Shown: positions 11,392 to 24,490, counted from the stretch's first letter. The stretch: DNA of 64,000 bases from Megascapheus bottae (GCA_024803745.1 JANJXV010000013.1:28810001-28874000), one strand, 5' to 3'. Notes: a model not told the origin generated them from the letters alone. Numbers and translations are program-made.

Positions 11392-11681
11392 TATAGTAGT
11401 GTATGTGTAATAAAAGGTCAAAGGAATTAAAATCCACCTTCACATATTTCAGCAGTCAATTCCCCAGTTTTGGAAAAGTAGAGAAGTGATGTGGATGCTC
11501 TGTGATCTCATACCAGAAGAGTAATAAACACCACTAGGCTTTAGTTACCTTATCTATAGACTAGAACTATTATACACATTCATTTGGGGGGTGGTGAGGT
11601 TTCTTTCTTTGAAAGAATGAACCACGTATAACTTGGAAGTATTTCCAAGTTGGGAAGAATTGTCTATTCTTCCCAATTCTT

Positions 11682-11682
<1 letters not shown>

Positions 11683-11726
<44 letters not shown>
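11683..11726. repeat. (ATCT)n microsatellite
   Basis: About eleven units; responsible for the YLSI repeats in the overlapping 100-codon frame, which is not a gene. Confidence 0.95.
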
Positions 11727-12060
11727 GGGTTATATCCAATGTTCCATCATATAAAACTTTTGTTTTTAACTTAGCATACATCTATAATATTAGGGGCTTT
11801 TGCTGTGGCATTTGTACACATGAATATAGTATACCTTCAACAACTTTACCTTCTCATCCATATTCCAACCTTCCTCCTCCCTCTTTCACCTTTTTCAAAG
11901 AGTATTTGTCAGCTTTCATTATGTGTATTCTTTAGATACATATGTAACATCCTTCAGTCCTAATCACCCTTGATATCTTCTTCTTTTCTTTCCATATTCT
12001 TGCTGATCCCTATCTAAATATTTCACCTTTTAAATTCCTATGTTATCATTACTACTGTCA
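11727..12060 (-). mobile_element. Possible old L1 3' UTR
   Basis: Pyrimidine-rich text such as TATATCCAATGTTCCATCA and TTCCATATTCTTGCTGATCC, next to old L1 ORF2 sequence in the same orientation. Weakly supported. Confidence 0.35.
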
Positions 12061-12061
12061 C

Positions 12062-12104
<43 letters not shown>

Positions 12105-12143
12105 TCCACCACCACCACCACCACCACCACCATCACCATCATC
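12061..12143. repeat. Compound (TCA)n/(CCA)n trinucleotide repeat
   Basis: About 14 TCA units followed by CCA units and mixed ATC. Encodes the Ser/Pro run of the spurious frame 12040-12252. Confidence 0.95.
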
Positions 12144-12184
12144 GCCATCAACACTTGACTTTAGAGCTATAGTCTACAAAAATA

Positions 12185-12860
12185 GCCAGGACATGTGGTA
12201 TTCCCACCACTTTCACATCCTCACCAGTGTTTGCTGCTGTTTATTGTTCTGAAGATCGCCATCCTGTCTGGGATGAGGTAGAATCTTAGTGTACTTTTGA
12301 TTTGCATGTACTGGATCCAAGCACAAAGGATGTCAAAGATGACTCTATGGCCAAAGACACAGACAATTTCTTGACTAGCCACTTGAATTTCCTCATCCTG
12401 GAATTATGTTCAGTTTATTTGCTTATGCAAGTGATTATTTGTCCTTTAGCCAGTATTTTGAGTTCTTTGCATAGTCACTATAGCAATCCTTTACTTGTGG
12501 AATAATTCGAAAGAGTTTCCTCCCATTCTGTGAATTATCTCTGGTTTCTGATAACAGTTTCTTTTTCCTTATTTTGTGTGCCAGTCCTGGGCTTGAACTC
12601 AGGGCCTGAGCACTGTCCTTAGACTTTCTCAAGGCTAGAGCTCTAACACTTGAGCCTCAGCAACCCTTCCAGCTTTTTCTATGTATGCGGTACCAAGGAA
12701 TCGAACCCGGGTCTTCATGCATGCTAGGCAAGAACACTACCACTAGGCCAGACTCCCGGCCCCAATAGTTTCATTTTATGTGAAGAGACATTTTACATCT
12801 GATACAGACCCATTTATCAGTTGGTTCATCACAATTTTTTCAAATCATAAAGTCTGTTGC
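12185..12860 (-). mobile_element. Old LINE-1 ORF2 fragment interrupted by a SINE
   Basis: Pieces in consistent minus orientation match the mammalian L1 ORF2 3' region: TTCACATCCTCACCAGTGTTTG, TTTGATTTGCATG, TCCTCCCATTCTGTG, and after the SINE TTTATCAGTTGG. More diverged than the window's other L1 copies and of a different, older type. The SINE at 12566-12763 lies inside it. Confidence 0.7.
12566..12763 (-). mobile_element. IDL-Geo SINE inside old L1
   Basis: Complete dimer; B box visible as GAATCGAACCCGGGTC on the + strand. Imperfect target-site duplication AACAGTTTCTTTTT / AATAGTTTCATTTT flanks it. The tail contains TTATTTTGTGT instead of a pure T run. Confidence 0.85.
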
Positions 12861-13540
12861 TTATTCTAAACCTCAATTAAAAAAATAGAGTTTTGGGAAT
12901 GAGATTGCTATAATCCCTTTTATATTCTAAAGGACCATGGTGGCTGCAACATGGACAATAAACTATAAGGAGTCAAAAATATAAATGAAGAACATAGAAG
13001 GAAGAGTCTACTTCAGCAGGGGACATATGATAGTAACTTGATTTTAGGTGTGGTATATGATTTAGAGATTGAGTTTAGGTGTTTCTTCAAGTTTAGCTGT
13101 TTCCTCCTGGACTAGAATTGGAACACTTTTTAAAAAAAATCAAGTGTGTTTTTTGTCATTATTGTTCTGAGTATAGTGACAGGGAGGAAGAAGTAGTTTG
13201 GGGGCACTTAGTAAGGTGCAGAAAGAGTATAACACAGTCACAAGCAAAACTCTACTTAAAAGAGCAATTCTCTGGAAAACTTGTTTTGACTGGTTTCTGT
13301 GGGGGAGTCAGCAGCATAATTCAAACACAAGTTTCTGGGCCAAGAGAGGCAGATGGTAACTGTTCCTCAGGCGCAAGCTTTCAAGGAAGGGTTCTCATTT
13401 CTTTTTTCTGAGTTTCTAGTTTCTTGGATTATAAATATTTCTCTCAGATGGCAAATGTTCTTGTATTTGTCCTGTATACAGTAAAAGTTCATAGTGTTTG
13501 GCAAAGCTAGCCTTTTGGGAAATTGAGAGCTCTTTCTGAA
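12861..13540. other. Intergenic, no gene seen
   Basis: Unique-looking. The 97-codon + frame at 13118-13411 has no recognisable homology. Confidence 0.4.

Positions 13541-13577
<37 letters not shown>
13541..13577. repeat. (AC)n microsatellite
   Basis: About 18 units; source of poly-Cys/Val frames on the minus strand. Confidence 0.95.
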
Positions 13578-13579
<2 letters not shown>

Positions 13580-15461
13580 CACAAACTCTAATACATAAAT
13601 TCACTCCTTTCCAAGTAGCAGGGGAATTTATAGGAGAGGGCAGGGGAATAGACAAATGAAGAGAGGCAGAGGAAAGAATGAACTCATTAAGTTCAATGTT
13701 TGTCCCACAAAATTAAAGGATGGGGTGGGAGGGACAAGGAAGCATGCAACTCCATTGTATAACTACTTAAAGATTATATAATGCTTTAAAAATATGGAAA
13801 AATTGAACCCATGAAGGGGAAATATATTTCAAATCAATGTTTGACCAAAGGTTATTACTTCTAGTACTATTCAGGAAATGCTAACAGAAATGTGAAATCA
13901 TTATCATATCTTACAGATGATTATCACCTGAATCCCAACAAATTCTGGCATCAGGATAGTTGAACTTGCTGTTTTTCTCATGCTCACACAGTCACCCTAA
14001 CGTTCACACAGGCTGCCTTCACCATTTCCTGCTAAAATACTCTTATCAGAAAACTTTCCTGTGCTACACAGTAAATTATCACTGCTCAGCTGTTGTCATC
14101 TCCTTGCTGATTGTATCTTCCCTGAAATAAGAATGTTTTCAGTCAACTTCTTTCACATATTGTTTGATACAAAGCTGCTATGAATAATATAATGACTTTA
14201 GCTTTGGAAGACTCCATGATATATTATCTAAGCAGTATGTCACTTAACACTGACAACAAAGACTCAGAGAAGCTACTCCATTTAAATGGAAATTAAATTA
14301 GCTGGTTCTACTCCATCCTATATCAGTTTCCTTCTGCTCTACTCATAAGCTGAATCCTCAGTACCAGCTATAATTTTTCCATTCCAGTTAAACAATCGTT
14401 TTGCTTCTGTGCTTTTCTATGAAATGTGTATGTATTTTGTTTTACAGGGAGCAACAAAAAATTGCACATGGTTTACTATCACCTATTATTATCTTGTAGG
14501 TATTAGGATTAATCATCCTTAGTGACCTAAAATGGAAACAACTGAGTAGCTTCCAATATTTTTACATAGCCACATGTCTACAATTTCTTTGCTTTTGTGG
14601 ATAATACAAGAGTAAATATAATTGGTAAGTATATTACCATTTACTTCTTTTGAAATAATTCCTTGATACAAATTACAAAACACAAAGTTAGCCAAAAATA
14701 TATGAGATAGTTTTATAAGTTTGAAAATTCATCAAATTATTATTAATACTAATATCATTATTTATTAGTACTGATGATCAAAGTCAGAGCCTCATGCGTG
14801 ATAGGTGCTGACTACCTAACTGAGCTGCTTCTATAGTGTCCAAATTATTTATAAATGAGCTATAATATTTATTATTTTGTGGCCATTTGTGTATGCACAA
14901 TTTTTCCACATGTATGAAGCATTAAAATTAGTATTTTGGCTATTAATTTAAGGACTGTACATATGGGAAACTGCTGTTTCTCAATGTGCATTTCTGTTTG
15001 TTAACATTGTTTGCACATTTTATTCAATTTTTCCACCATTATGAATTTGTATTTTTGTCAATCCATCTATTTGAACGTTCATTTTTCTTTGCTTTGAATT
15101 CATGCAAGTAATTTTATAATCCATTGTCTCTGTTTTAATTTCACTATATTTAAAAGATTATAGCACAAGTTAAATTATATATACAGAGACCAGTGCTGAT
15201 TATAATTCTTTGAAGATAATTTAGCTTTCAGGAAAGGTATGTTAGATAGGCCATAGAAGGTGTACTAAAGTCTGCCACACCCGTCATTGAATGTTCTTGC
15301 ATATTTTTGTCAAGTTCATTCATTATGTATGAAATTGGATGCCATTGGTTAGTAAAAATTACTACACTAGCACTTGAGAATTTTATACTTATAATTAAAT
15401 GATAAATGAGGAAAAGATATGCTTAACAAGGCTTAAACATTGCATAATAGATATATGTATC
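13578..15461. other. Intergenic, almost repeat-free
   Basis: No young SINE or L1. A short ID-like minus-strand remnant may lie at 14765-14835 (CAGAGCCTCATGCGTGATAGG). Otherwise nothing supportable. Confidence 0.4.
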
Positions 15462-15477
15462 AAAAATCACAACCTTT

Positions 15478-15814
15478 TAATTGAAAGAACCTCCAGGATA
15501 TTGAAACAAAAGCCATATAATGAATGATTGTTGTCCTTAATGTACTATGTTGTCTCTCATCTCCTTTGCTGTCCCTTGGTTATCTCATATTGTTATAGTA
15601 TCTCACTTTGTTATCTGATATATTGAATTTATTTGTATTTGGTTATTTGAAATTTGATAGGGAAGGGGGGAAAACCAAGACGGGTGGGGGGTGTGGGGGG
15701 GGAGGGAAATGGGTACCAAGACATGTGAAAGGGTATCAATGTATGTGAATTAATGCACCTTCTATCTGGCAAATATCATGTAACCCCTTTACTAATTACA
15801 ATAAAAAATGCAAA
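15478..15814 (+). mobile_element. Very short LINE-1 insertion (3' UTR only)
   Basis: Begins AATTGAAAGAACCTCCAGGA-like and runs through GGTTATCTCATATTG, a GGAAGGGGGGAAAACC tract and an ACAATAAAAAATG tail. Flanked by a perfect 16-bp target-site duplication AAAAATCACAACCTTT at 15462-15477 and 15815-15830. At ~337 bp it contains no ORF2 sequence, an extreme 5' truncation. Confidence 0.93.
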
Positions 15815-15830
15815 AAAAATCACAACCTTT

Positions 15831-16680
15831 ATTATATATAATCTTGTTTTATCAATTAAAATAAAGTTGTTTTAAAAGATATGTATTCATTGAACTTATT
15901 AAATAATATTGAATTTTATGTTTAATAACTAAAGCTTTTTTTTAAAGAAGTGTACTACTAGTTTATAAGCTCATATTTTAAATCACACTACCCATCTCCC
16001 AAGGATCTTTTTATAGATGCTACATGCCAGCTCCTGAGGTATCATGGCAGCAATTAACTAACTCACATTTTAAAATAATACTAGCCCTTTCTTAAAACCT
16101 TGGATTTAAATGTTAATTAAGCCATTAGAGGCACAGGGGACAGTCACCAGATGATCCCTCCTGGTTAAGTCAGCAGACAAAATGATGAATTTTTATTAAG
16201 ATTGTGTTTAATTTTTTTAAAGAACTCAAGCAAGGTGAAGTAAGAATAACCACCTAAGCAGCAACATCTAAGAAAAGAGTTTTAATTTTGCTGGCTTGGA
16301 GTTGTTGGGAGGGGGAATCTTTCTAATTTTTATGCAAATGATGGTAAATGCTATTGATAAAGAATAACCAAGACCCATTCATGCAAGCTTTTCACTTGTG
16401 AATCCTTTGCCAACTGCCGGTTTGAGGAAACCCATTAAAGCATAACATCAAATTAAAACCATGCCTGTGAAATGCGAATGGAAAGACAGGGCCTTAACAT
16501 ATGTTTGGATTGCATGGATGAATGACATGAATGGCTCTGTCTGATGCGTTCCACCTCAGATGTGTTTCCCACCTTCAGATAATTCATGCTAGAGTGTCCG
16601 GTTTAAATTCCAGTCTTGCTCTAATTGACCTTCACCCTGTTTATTGGCTCCTTCTCCATCTCCCATGGCTCTTCTCAGAC
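15831..16680. other. Repeat-free AT-rich block, candidate conserved noncoding element
   Basis: Contains a perfect POU octamer ATGCAAAT (16332-16339), several TTAATTAA/ATTA-type homeodomain cores (for example around 16110-16125) and no recognisable repeat or long frame. Developmental enhancers often look like this, but conservation cannot be judged from one sequence. Confidence 0.3.
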
Positions 16681-19600
16681 TAAACTTAGGAAGGTCTTGA
16701 TGTTTCGCAGGACTTCACATGTTCCATCTGCCAGGTTCATGGATCACATAGTTGTTTAGAGAGCTAAAGACAGTTAAGACAGCCACACATAAAATACTTT
16801 GATTTAAATTTTGTGAGCAGAATCACTTTGGGGTATGAAGAAAACTCTTGTTGATAGATGACTTTGGGAACATACAGAATTGTTACTCCTGAAATTAACT
16901 GTAGTAGTTAATTCCAAGTAGTGGCCTTAAATGAAGAGAAGGAAAAAAAAACAACAATCAACATTTATTTCTTCCCTTTTTCTTTTTTTTGAAAAACGTC
17001 TTATTTTTGAATTCTAATGTCTAAAGGATAGAACACAATCTCTCAGCAATAGTTAAGTTCCTAACATGAATTTGGATGCTAAAATGGGAAAAATTATATT
17101 TCACATTCAGATGTGTTGTTGTTAACTTCGTTGATTTCAATTAAATGGGTGGGGATAGAAAGATAGTGACTAATTCATGAACTTTAAAGATGAATTTTGA
17201 CACTAGCATGCAGTACATGAGAGTTTTTAAACAGAAATTACTGAATTGCCTCCAGCAATTTACTTAGTTGGACAGGGTTGCATATAGATTTATTGTACAA
17301 GTCTTGTCACCAGTATACCATCATTCTTAGATATCAAAAGGTATTGGCAGACAAGCCAACAGGATGGAACCTGATCCCTAGAAAATCTGAAAGCTTTGCT
17401 TCTAGAATGGTCGAAGGCACTAGTACCAAATGATTTCATACTGCTAGGCCATAGTTCATGCTTTGTAGAGAACACAGAAATGATTAGGACAAAAACTGGA
17501 TCTCAAGGAGTTTTTGGTGAGGCCCAGCAAAAAAGACCTAAATGAACAGCTTCAATGATTGAATCACTCCAATGAGTGTATTTTCCTTGGAATTAAACAT
17601 TGGAATGATACCATTAACGTACACATTATAGATCTTTCTCTATGTACAATATGATCCATTTTGCATCCTTTTTAATATACATATTTTTTGCAAGCAGATG
17701 ATCAGAATATGGGTCCAGAAAGAGATCCTGTAAGTACCCTTTGTTTGTCTCCAATAATCACATTGCAATAGACAGTTAGGACTCATGGTACCCTAATTGG
17801 CATTAAAATGAAATAAAATGAGTAAATAGGGATCTTTCATCTTTATCTGATGATCTTGAATATCAACTGAAATGTCTCTTTCTAAAATTTGACTTTTAAA
17901 ATGAGTTAAATTACTGATTCTTTGTGAAGAAGATTTACTTGCATTTCCCAGCCAGATGGTTTCGTGGAAGTAGCGCTCATTATTTAATAGGATTCCATTC
18001 TTTACCTTCAAGGATGGAAATAATTTGAAAGAAGGCACACGAAGAATGTGTTTGAGCAAGGTAGACAAAGTTTTATTGATCCTTCATAAACACATTATAT
18101 GAAAATTTGTCTGCTGAATTTTGACTTAGTACACAACTCTTTTTTTTAATTAAAGAATTTATTAACCTTGATTTTTACATCATATTTCAAATGATGTGTT
18201 TAACAAACAAGTATTCAAAAAGGGAATCTCTATATACAATCACTGACACTTAGATTTTAGAATGTAATTAAAATTAGGCTGAGGGTTTGTTTGTATGTCA
18301 TAGATACATATTAATCTATCTCTCAACCCCAAAGGCAGATCTTGTCTAGTAACATTACTATATGTTCCAAAGCAAATAAAATACCATTTTTTGAGTAGGC
18401 AGTTCAGAAAAGGAGCAGACAAAAAAGGTGAGAATACTTGAATTCATTTGTATATTTACAAACTAGATAAAATATACCTTATCCTGGGGAAGATTAATTG
18501 ATGGCTGATAAAGTATTTATGAATAAGACTAGTTCAAATTCTATTTGTGTAAAAAAAAACAAGTTTATCTCATAGACTGTATCAATTTCAGGACCAGTTG
18601 AATTCTACAAGGAAGTACACTTGAACAATAACAATAATAGATTACTGTAATAGGGAACTTGCTCTGTACTAGAAGCTATTCTGTTTACTTTATAATTCTT
18701 TATGCATTTAATCCTAAAAAAAATCCTATGAAATTGCACTCCTTCCACCTTATACATAAGAAAAATAAGATGTAGCGAAGAGAGACTGTCACAAAAGCCC
18801 TATGTCTCACCAACAGAAAAGAGAGGAGAGTATGACAAAATATAGAAACATATTCAAATGTTCTCTCTTCTCTCCCACCTACTCAGACTGAGGCAGAAAT
18901 CCTTCCATATTTCTCTAGAAAAGTAGAGCAAAGGTAAATGTAATTTTCTCCATCTCCAACATTCTGTCTCCACAGGCCCTTACTATCAGCTTTATCTTAT
19001 GAATAATGAGACAGGAAGAGCTGAAAGGGAGTTCTAAAAGCTTCTCTTATTCCCTGGCATCCCCTCAGGAAAGATACTAACAAAACCCCAGTTTTTACAC
19101 TTTGTTTGCCAGTTGGCTCATTTTTCATCTGATTTCTGCATTCTGACTATGCCACTGTTTTTGAGTTGGTGATCTCTCTGAAGATAAGAAGTTAAAAGAG
19201 GAAGAAAGAAAAGAAAGGAAGGAAGGAACATAGGAAAGAAGAAAGGATGGAATTAAGTGAAAGGTTCAATAGCTATCCTCTTTGCTTTCTTATTTTTCCT
19301 GAAAATGCACTTTCAAAAGCCAAAAGTTTGAAGGAAGTATTTAGGCAATGCAGAACAATGAGAACCCTAAGTGAATTCACCAAGAAAAGGAAGTGTACTT
19401 TTGGACATGCATTGTGGTAGTCTCAAATCACATTCTACTGGATTGCACTTTGAGCTGCTTCTATGTTTTAAGTATTAATTATGTCTTCTTTCCTCCTTTC
19501 CCTGTAAGTTTTCTCTGTCTCATTCAACACCTTCTGTATCTCTCTGATGCTTCCTGTTTTGCACTTCCTAGTAACAATCACACAATTTCTGACCCAATAT

Positions 19601-19839
19601 TAGAGAGGTTAGATGAGAGTGGTATTCAGTGACAACTGTGATCTAAGCATCTGTAAACTGTATTATAAGATAAATATTTATAGTTCTCTTTATGTGGAGA
19701 AGAAAGCAAAAGTTAATGGGCTCAGTGTCAATAGCTATTGATTTCCAAAGGTAGTCCCAGGTCATATGCAATGTCTCAACATTAGTATTAATACCAATTA
19801 TCTATAAACAATGCCTTCATTGCAAAGGTGGCTACCTTC
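16681..19839. other. Intergenic, nearly repeat-free
   Basis: No SINE or L1 recognised. A purine-rich GGAAGGAA stretch lies at 19198-19250. Short frames at 17290-17475, 17793-18068 and 19393-19632 have no recognisable homology. Confidence 0.4.
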
Positions 19840-20330
19840 CTTGCTTGGATGTCCTTCCAAATCCTGAAACTCTGTGACTGCAGCAGTTGTAATTCTCATG
19901 CCCTTGAATGCTGCAATGAACATAGTTGTGCTGGTGGTTTACTATAAACGTGGTTATGTTCAACTGGATAAAGGCCATTCATTAAAAATATGGGAAAAAC
20001 ATGGGGGGAAACCATATTAAGTAAAGTAAGCCAGAAAAGTAAAAGTTTCATCATTTCCCTCATTTGTGGCAGCTAGAATATGCCTATGAATCCGCAAGTA
20101 AACGTGTTTGGATGGAGCACAGTGGTGATAAATGAATAAACTAAACTATAATAGACTTCATGGTGAGTTCAAACTAACCTTTACAAAGATTAAGTAAAGC
20201 CTAACAAAATAGGCACAGGGAAAGGGGAATGAAAGAGAGGGATGGGGGACAAGGGGAGAAGTGAGGAGAGAATTCATTAAAAAAACTAATTGTTTATAAC
20301 ACAAAATTAAGAAAAGTAACAGTGGCAGTG
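19840..20330. mobile_element. Old 5'-inverted LINE-1 remnant
   Basis: Around 19905-19985 the + strand shows the reverse complement of L1 ORF2 (GCTGCAATGAACATAGTTGTGCTGG), while 20008 onward is in sense (ACCATATTAAGTAAAGTAAGCCAG, TTTCCCTCATTTGTGG, AATCCGCAAGTAAACGTG). The inverted part maps upstream of the sense part in L1 coordinates, matching a decayed 5' inversion. Boundaries are approximate. Confidence 0.6.
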
Positions 20331-20459
20331 TGTAAAAGGATGGGAAAATGTTGAAGGGAATGATGCAGATCAAGATGCATTGTGCTTGTAAATTGATTCA
20401 TTAAATGCACCCCATTTGCAGTACTACTTAAATAGTTCAGATACACGATATTTTTCAAG

Positions 20460-20461
<2 letters not shown>

Positions 20462-20520
<59 letters not shown>

Positions 20521-20529
20521 GCGCACACA
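20462..20529. repeat. (AC)n microsatellite ending in CGCGCG
   Basis: About 29 CA units then CGCGCGCACACA. Alternating purine-pyrimidine throughout. Confidence 0.95.
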
Positions 20530-21335
20530 GCCTCTGTGTTCAGGAAACCAGAAGCATCTCAGTATGATTAAAGCATACAGATCCTGAAAGACATAGGCCT
20601 GGGTGAGATCACAGAAGGTTTTTAAAGCTGTGAAAGGGAGTGTCCCTTTTATGGTTCATTCTAGAGAACCTGTGACATCATACAATGATCAATATGTATT
20701 TTATAACGATTGTTCTGGTCTGAAAGTGCAGATGGAAAACCGAGAAATCAGTTGTGAAGCTAGTGTGCCTTTACAGTACAGAGGACAGAAATGATTATTA
20801 TGACAAGTTGGTTATATATTTTGAGGACCAAGAAGAGAGTTCATTTTCTAGGGATTGCTGAGATGAAACGTACATATATATATATATATATATCAATTTG
20901 TGGAGGATAAAAAAACTGAGATATTTATGGAGATGTTGAGTTTTGGCTTTGAAAAAAACTGCGGAGGTAAGAGCATGAGAAAGAACTTCCCAGGGAGATG
21001 CAAGATAAACAAATAGATGACATTGAGATCTCTTTAAAATATGTAGGTAACTCCAGTATGCCTTTTCAAATACATTCAGTGGTAAACTAGTCCAGTACTG
21101 AGGACATTACATTCAACCTAATGTTCCCCAAACACATTTGAATTGCTTGACTTTGGTGAACATTTGGGAAATTTAGAACTTGGGGTAATTATTTACAGTT
21201 TGTAAAAATTGAGACTTAGTGCCTTTTATCCACTAATTTCCATCATAGTGATCATGATGAGTTCTCTGGCACCAATTTTGATTCGAATTTACACAGAAAA
21301 ATCAAACTTGGTTTTAATACTTTATTAATCAATGA
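20530..21335. other. Intergenic, possible ancient repeat, with a (TA)n run
   Basis: GAAGCATCTCAGTATGATTAA and following text recalls an old mammalian repeat that I cannot name. A (TA)n run lies at 20873-20893. No gene. Confidence 0.4.
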
Positions 21336-21339
21336 ATTA

Positions 21340-21580
21340 ATTTATTTATTTTGTGGGTCATTGGGCTTGAACTTGGAGCTTGGGCACTGTCCCTGAACTC
21401 TTCAACTCAAGGCTACATATAGCCTTACCCCTTCAGCCCCACTTCCGTTGTTTTTAGTGATTAATTGGAGATATGAGCCTCAAGTTCTTTAGTGGCCTGG
21501 CTGGCTTAAAACTGTGATCCTCAGATTTTAACCTCCTCAGTAGCTAGGATTCCAGACATGAGCCACTGCGCCCAGCAATA
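21340..21580 (-). mobile_element. B1-left / Geo-right composite SINE
   Basis: On the minus strand: 7SL/B1-like start (GCTGGGCGCAGTGGCTCATG), GATCACAGTTTTAAGCCAGCC, ATATCTCCAATTAATCAC, then the Geo monomer (GAAGTGGGGCTG ... GAAGAGTTCAGGGACAGTGCCC). Same right half as the IDL-Geo SINEs but a different left half. Confidence 0.85.
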
Positions 21581-21744
21581 CTTTTATTTCTTTAGCTACT
21601 TCGGTGCTCACAGTGCCATCTTTCAGAGCTAATACACAATAAGATATTTTAAAATGTGCAATAATTCCTTAAACTTCAGCTACAAAATGTATCCTAGCTG
21701 AAAAAAGATTTTCCAGATTTCAAGTCTAATAGTATAATTTTTTC

Positions 21745-21850
21745 CAGGTGTTGGGGTACATGCCTAGAATCTTAGCACTTGGGAGGCTAAGGCAAGAGGA
21801 TTTTGAGTTTGAAGCCAGGTTAAGATACGTAGCAATATCCTTCCTGCCCA
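21745..21850 (+). mobile_element. B1-like SINE fragment
   Basis: CCAGGTGTTGGGGTACATGCC, TAGCACTTGGGAGGCTAAGGC, TTTGAAGCCAGG: the B1/7SL core. The overlapping 62-codon frame is not a gene. Confidence 0.8.
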
Positions 21851-22055
21851 CAATAAAAAGTGACCTAAAGTTGAAATTTAATAAACATTTGCCAACAAAG
21901 GACTGCCCTATGTTGAGATTTAAAAAAAACTGTTAATATAGTATGGCTCTGATGATAAATGATGTTTTTACCTATATTTTTCAAATGAATGCTGTTGGCA
22001 AGAGTGTGATAAGAGGCTTGAATCCCAGGTCTTGTCTGTGTTCTGCTGTTCCCAG

Positions 22056-22086
22056 CTCTAAGCAAACAAGCAAACAAACAAACAAA
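22056..22086. repeat. (AAAC)n low-complexity run
   Basis: AAGCAAACAAGCAAACAAAC-type repeats. Confidence 0.85.
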
Positions 22087-24414
22087 GCAATGAATTAAAC
22101 AAAATTGGAAATCTGTAGTTTCTGAAACTGAAAGGAAAGAAATTCTTCACTTGTAAATAAATTGAACACTAAAAAATTCCCAGGGGAAGATAATTTGCTT
22201 CCAGCATATAATACTTTCTAAGCTTTAAATTTCAAATGACAACCCTGAAGAACCAGGTATGTTGCATGGAGAAAGAATGGAGTTTGAGAATTCAGCTCTG
22301 GAGGAAAATTCATTGCTCTGAAACCTAGCCAGTAACATAAATGTGTGATTGTTTGCTCATGTAGAAAAAAAAATGAGGTAATAATGCCTAGTGCCAAATA
22401 TTTTGTGAGAAATAATAAGCTCGCTGACTCAACAAAGCCTTTAATATAAGCTATTATTCTAAGCAATAAGGCAGTTTTCTCAAAAAAACTAGATCACCTT
22501 AATACAAAAATTATATAGATTTCATGATTGCAATAAAATAATGACAATTGATTGGATTTAAATAGCATTGTGGAGTATGCAAGCACTTTCATCTCTCTGA
22601 GCTCATTAATAATAGAACATAAGTCTCTAGAGAGAACCAACTGTGCTATTGATGCAGTGTCCAGCCACTGGTGGAAAACTGGTAAGCACAGCCGGCCAGG
22701 CAAATTCAAGATCCACAGCCATTAGTGTGAAATAACAGATGGTGTCTCATTTTTTGCTATAGGCAAAGAGCCAAATGACATGACTAAATAGAAAGACAAC
22801 CCCAGAGGATAGCATTTGGTCTCCTACTGAGCATGGAGCCTGAAAGGCAGGGACATTTTTAATAACCTTTCTTTGACAAGCTTAAGGCTATTTAATGCCT
22901 AAACCTGTCATATATATCCAGCCAGGAGAACAGGCCTCCAGAGAACCCCATAGCATACAGTCTCACCTCCTTCTGAAAAAAAAATAGATAAATTGCACAC
23001 ACACATAAAATACATTATACAGCAATGTCACCCAAAGCAACTTTCCATTTAAATAAAACAGCAGTACTCTTCTCACTGATACAGACTCCTGGATTTGCCC
23101 TCATTCTGCACTTGGGAGCAGAGCTTTTCCCCATAAAACAAGAGTCTCAGTCTTGCTTCCATCTAATTAGAAGGAAATATATTATAAATTATTATGTAAA
23201 TAGTACCAATAAAGAAAGAAATGAATATAAACCTATTTGATATTGGGTTTCACTGTTTCCCTCAAGCCAAGTGATTCAGCAAATAAATGTTGCTGGTTTG
23301 GGAAAGTGGTTTTTGAAGTGAATGAAAAAAAAAATCCTCTATCAGCAATCATCATGGTTAAAGATCTTTATTATTCTCTCTATTGTTATGGTATTCAGGA
23401 GTTGTGGACAAGAGATTCGGTAAAAAAATCCACTCTATTAAATTTATCTAATAAATTCTATTTGTTTTCCAACAGATCAGCTAGTGTGAGCATTAGTGTG
23501 AACATGCATTTGATTTCCCCTGGAGCCTCTGCCTTCCTCTTGCCCCAGCTGTTCCATTGCCATTTCATCACCAGATCATTTTATTCACATAACTGTTTGC
23601 TTTTTCTATAGCTCTTTGTGAGTACAAAGACAGGGATACTGTCATCCTGAGCAGTGGTTTGAAGGTCTGCCTTGAAACCTTGCCTTACATGTACATTGAG
23701 CAGGGGGAAGAGACAGATAAGAAAAATAGTCTGAAAAATGTGGCTGTGTTGTTAATTAACTACTGTGTGGAGGAAGAACACATTTATAAAGACTGCAATG
23801 GGGGCAGTTATATTGATAAAAATGGTTGTAACTATAATTTTGGAGATTAATAGGATTGCATACATTCAATAACTGTTTCTAAAACAACTCCAAATAGCGA
23901 ATGAACAGTTTTCCTTTTAAATCTCATGTATGTGTGCATTTGAACATTCAGTAAGGTCACAAATGTCATGAAGGAAAGCTTTTGTACATTGACTTCTGTG
24001 TTCCCAGGGCCACCTGCATGGTTAATGTGCCACGACTCCTCAGTGGCTATGTAACACAGTGAGAAGCAAGAGCTGGACCTGACTACATGAGCACTGAAAA
24101 ACAGCTGTAGGACATCTGAGCATCCCATGTAAGTATGCCATGAAAACATGACTCTGCTGCTGAAATAGCTACTCAAGCTCAGTCCCCCATTAGTAAAATT
24201 CTGTGAAATCTAGGCTTTCCTGTCTTTTCTTCCTGGTGTCTCCTTTTAAAATGATGTCTGAATACCCATGGTTATTTTGATAACTCATCTTGTATATCCA
24301 CTATTTTTACTTTGGTAAATGAGTTGTTTCCTCTGTTGATAAAGATCCTTTTTTCCTTAAGCACTACTGATGGCTGTGGTAAAACTGAGTAGTGAGACTG
24401 TAGCTGGAAATAAT
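22087..24414. other. Intergenic, no gene seen
   Basis: Almost free of recognisable repeats. Several frames (22218-22466 minus, 23237-23611 plus 124 codons, 23847-24176 minus 109 codons) have no recognisable homology and sit in AT-rich sequence; I treat them as chance. Confidence 0.4.
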
Positions 24415-24489
24415 GTTATGAATTGTGAGGTGGCTCAGTGGTAGAAGACTTTCCTGATATTTGTGAGGTTTTGGGTTTGATCCTCAGCA

Positions 24490-24490
<1 letters not shown>
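24415..24490 (+). mobile_element. ID-like SINE monomer
   Basis: GTGAGGTGGCTCAGTGGTAGAAG (A box) and GGTTTTGGGTTTGATCCTCAGC (B box) form a tRNA/ID-like monomer with a tail turned into a CA repeat. It lacks the Geo half. Confidence 0.75.

Noticed and set aside
13367..13655. Cys/Val-rich frames (also 20294-20518, 37064-37279)
   Set aside because: Translation of CA/TG microsatellites.
23237..23611. 124-codon frame, and other 60-116-codon frames in the desert (9648, 10816, 23847, 61144)
   Set aside because: No recognisable homology, AT-driven composition, no splice or promoter context.
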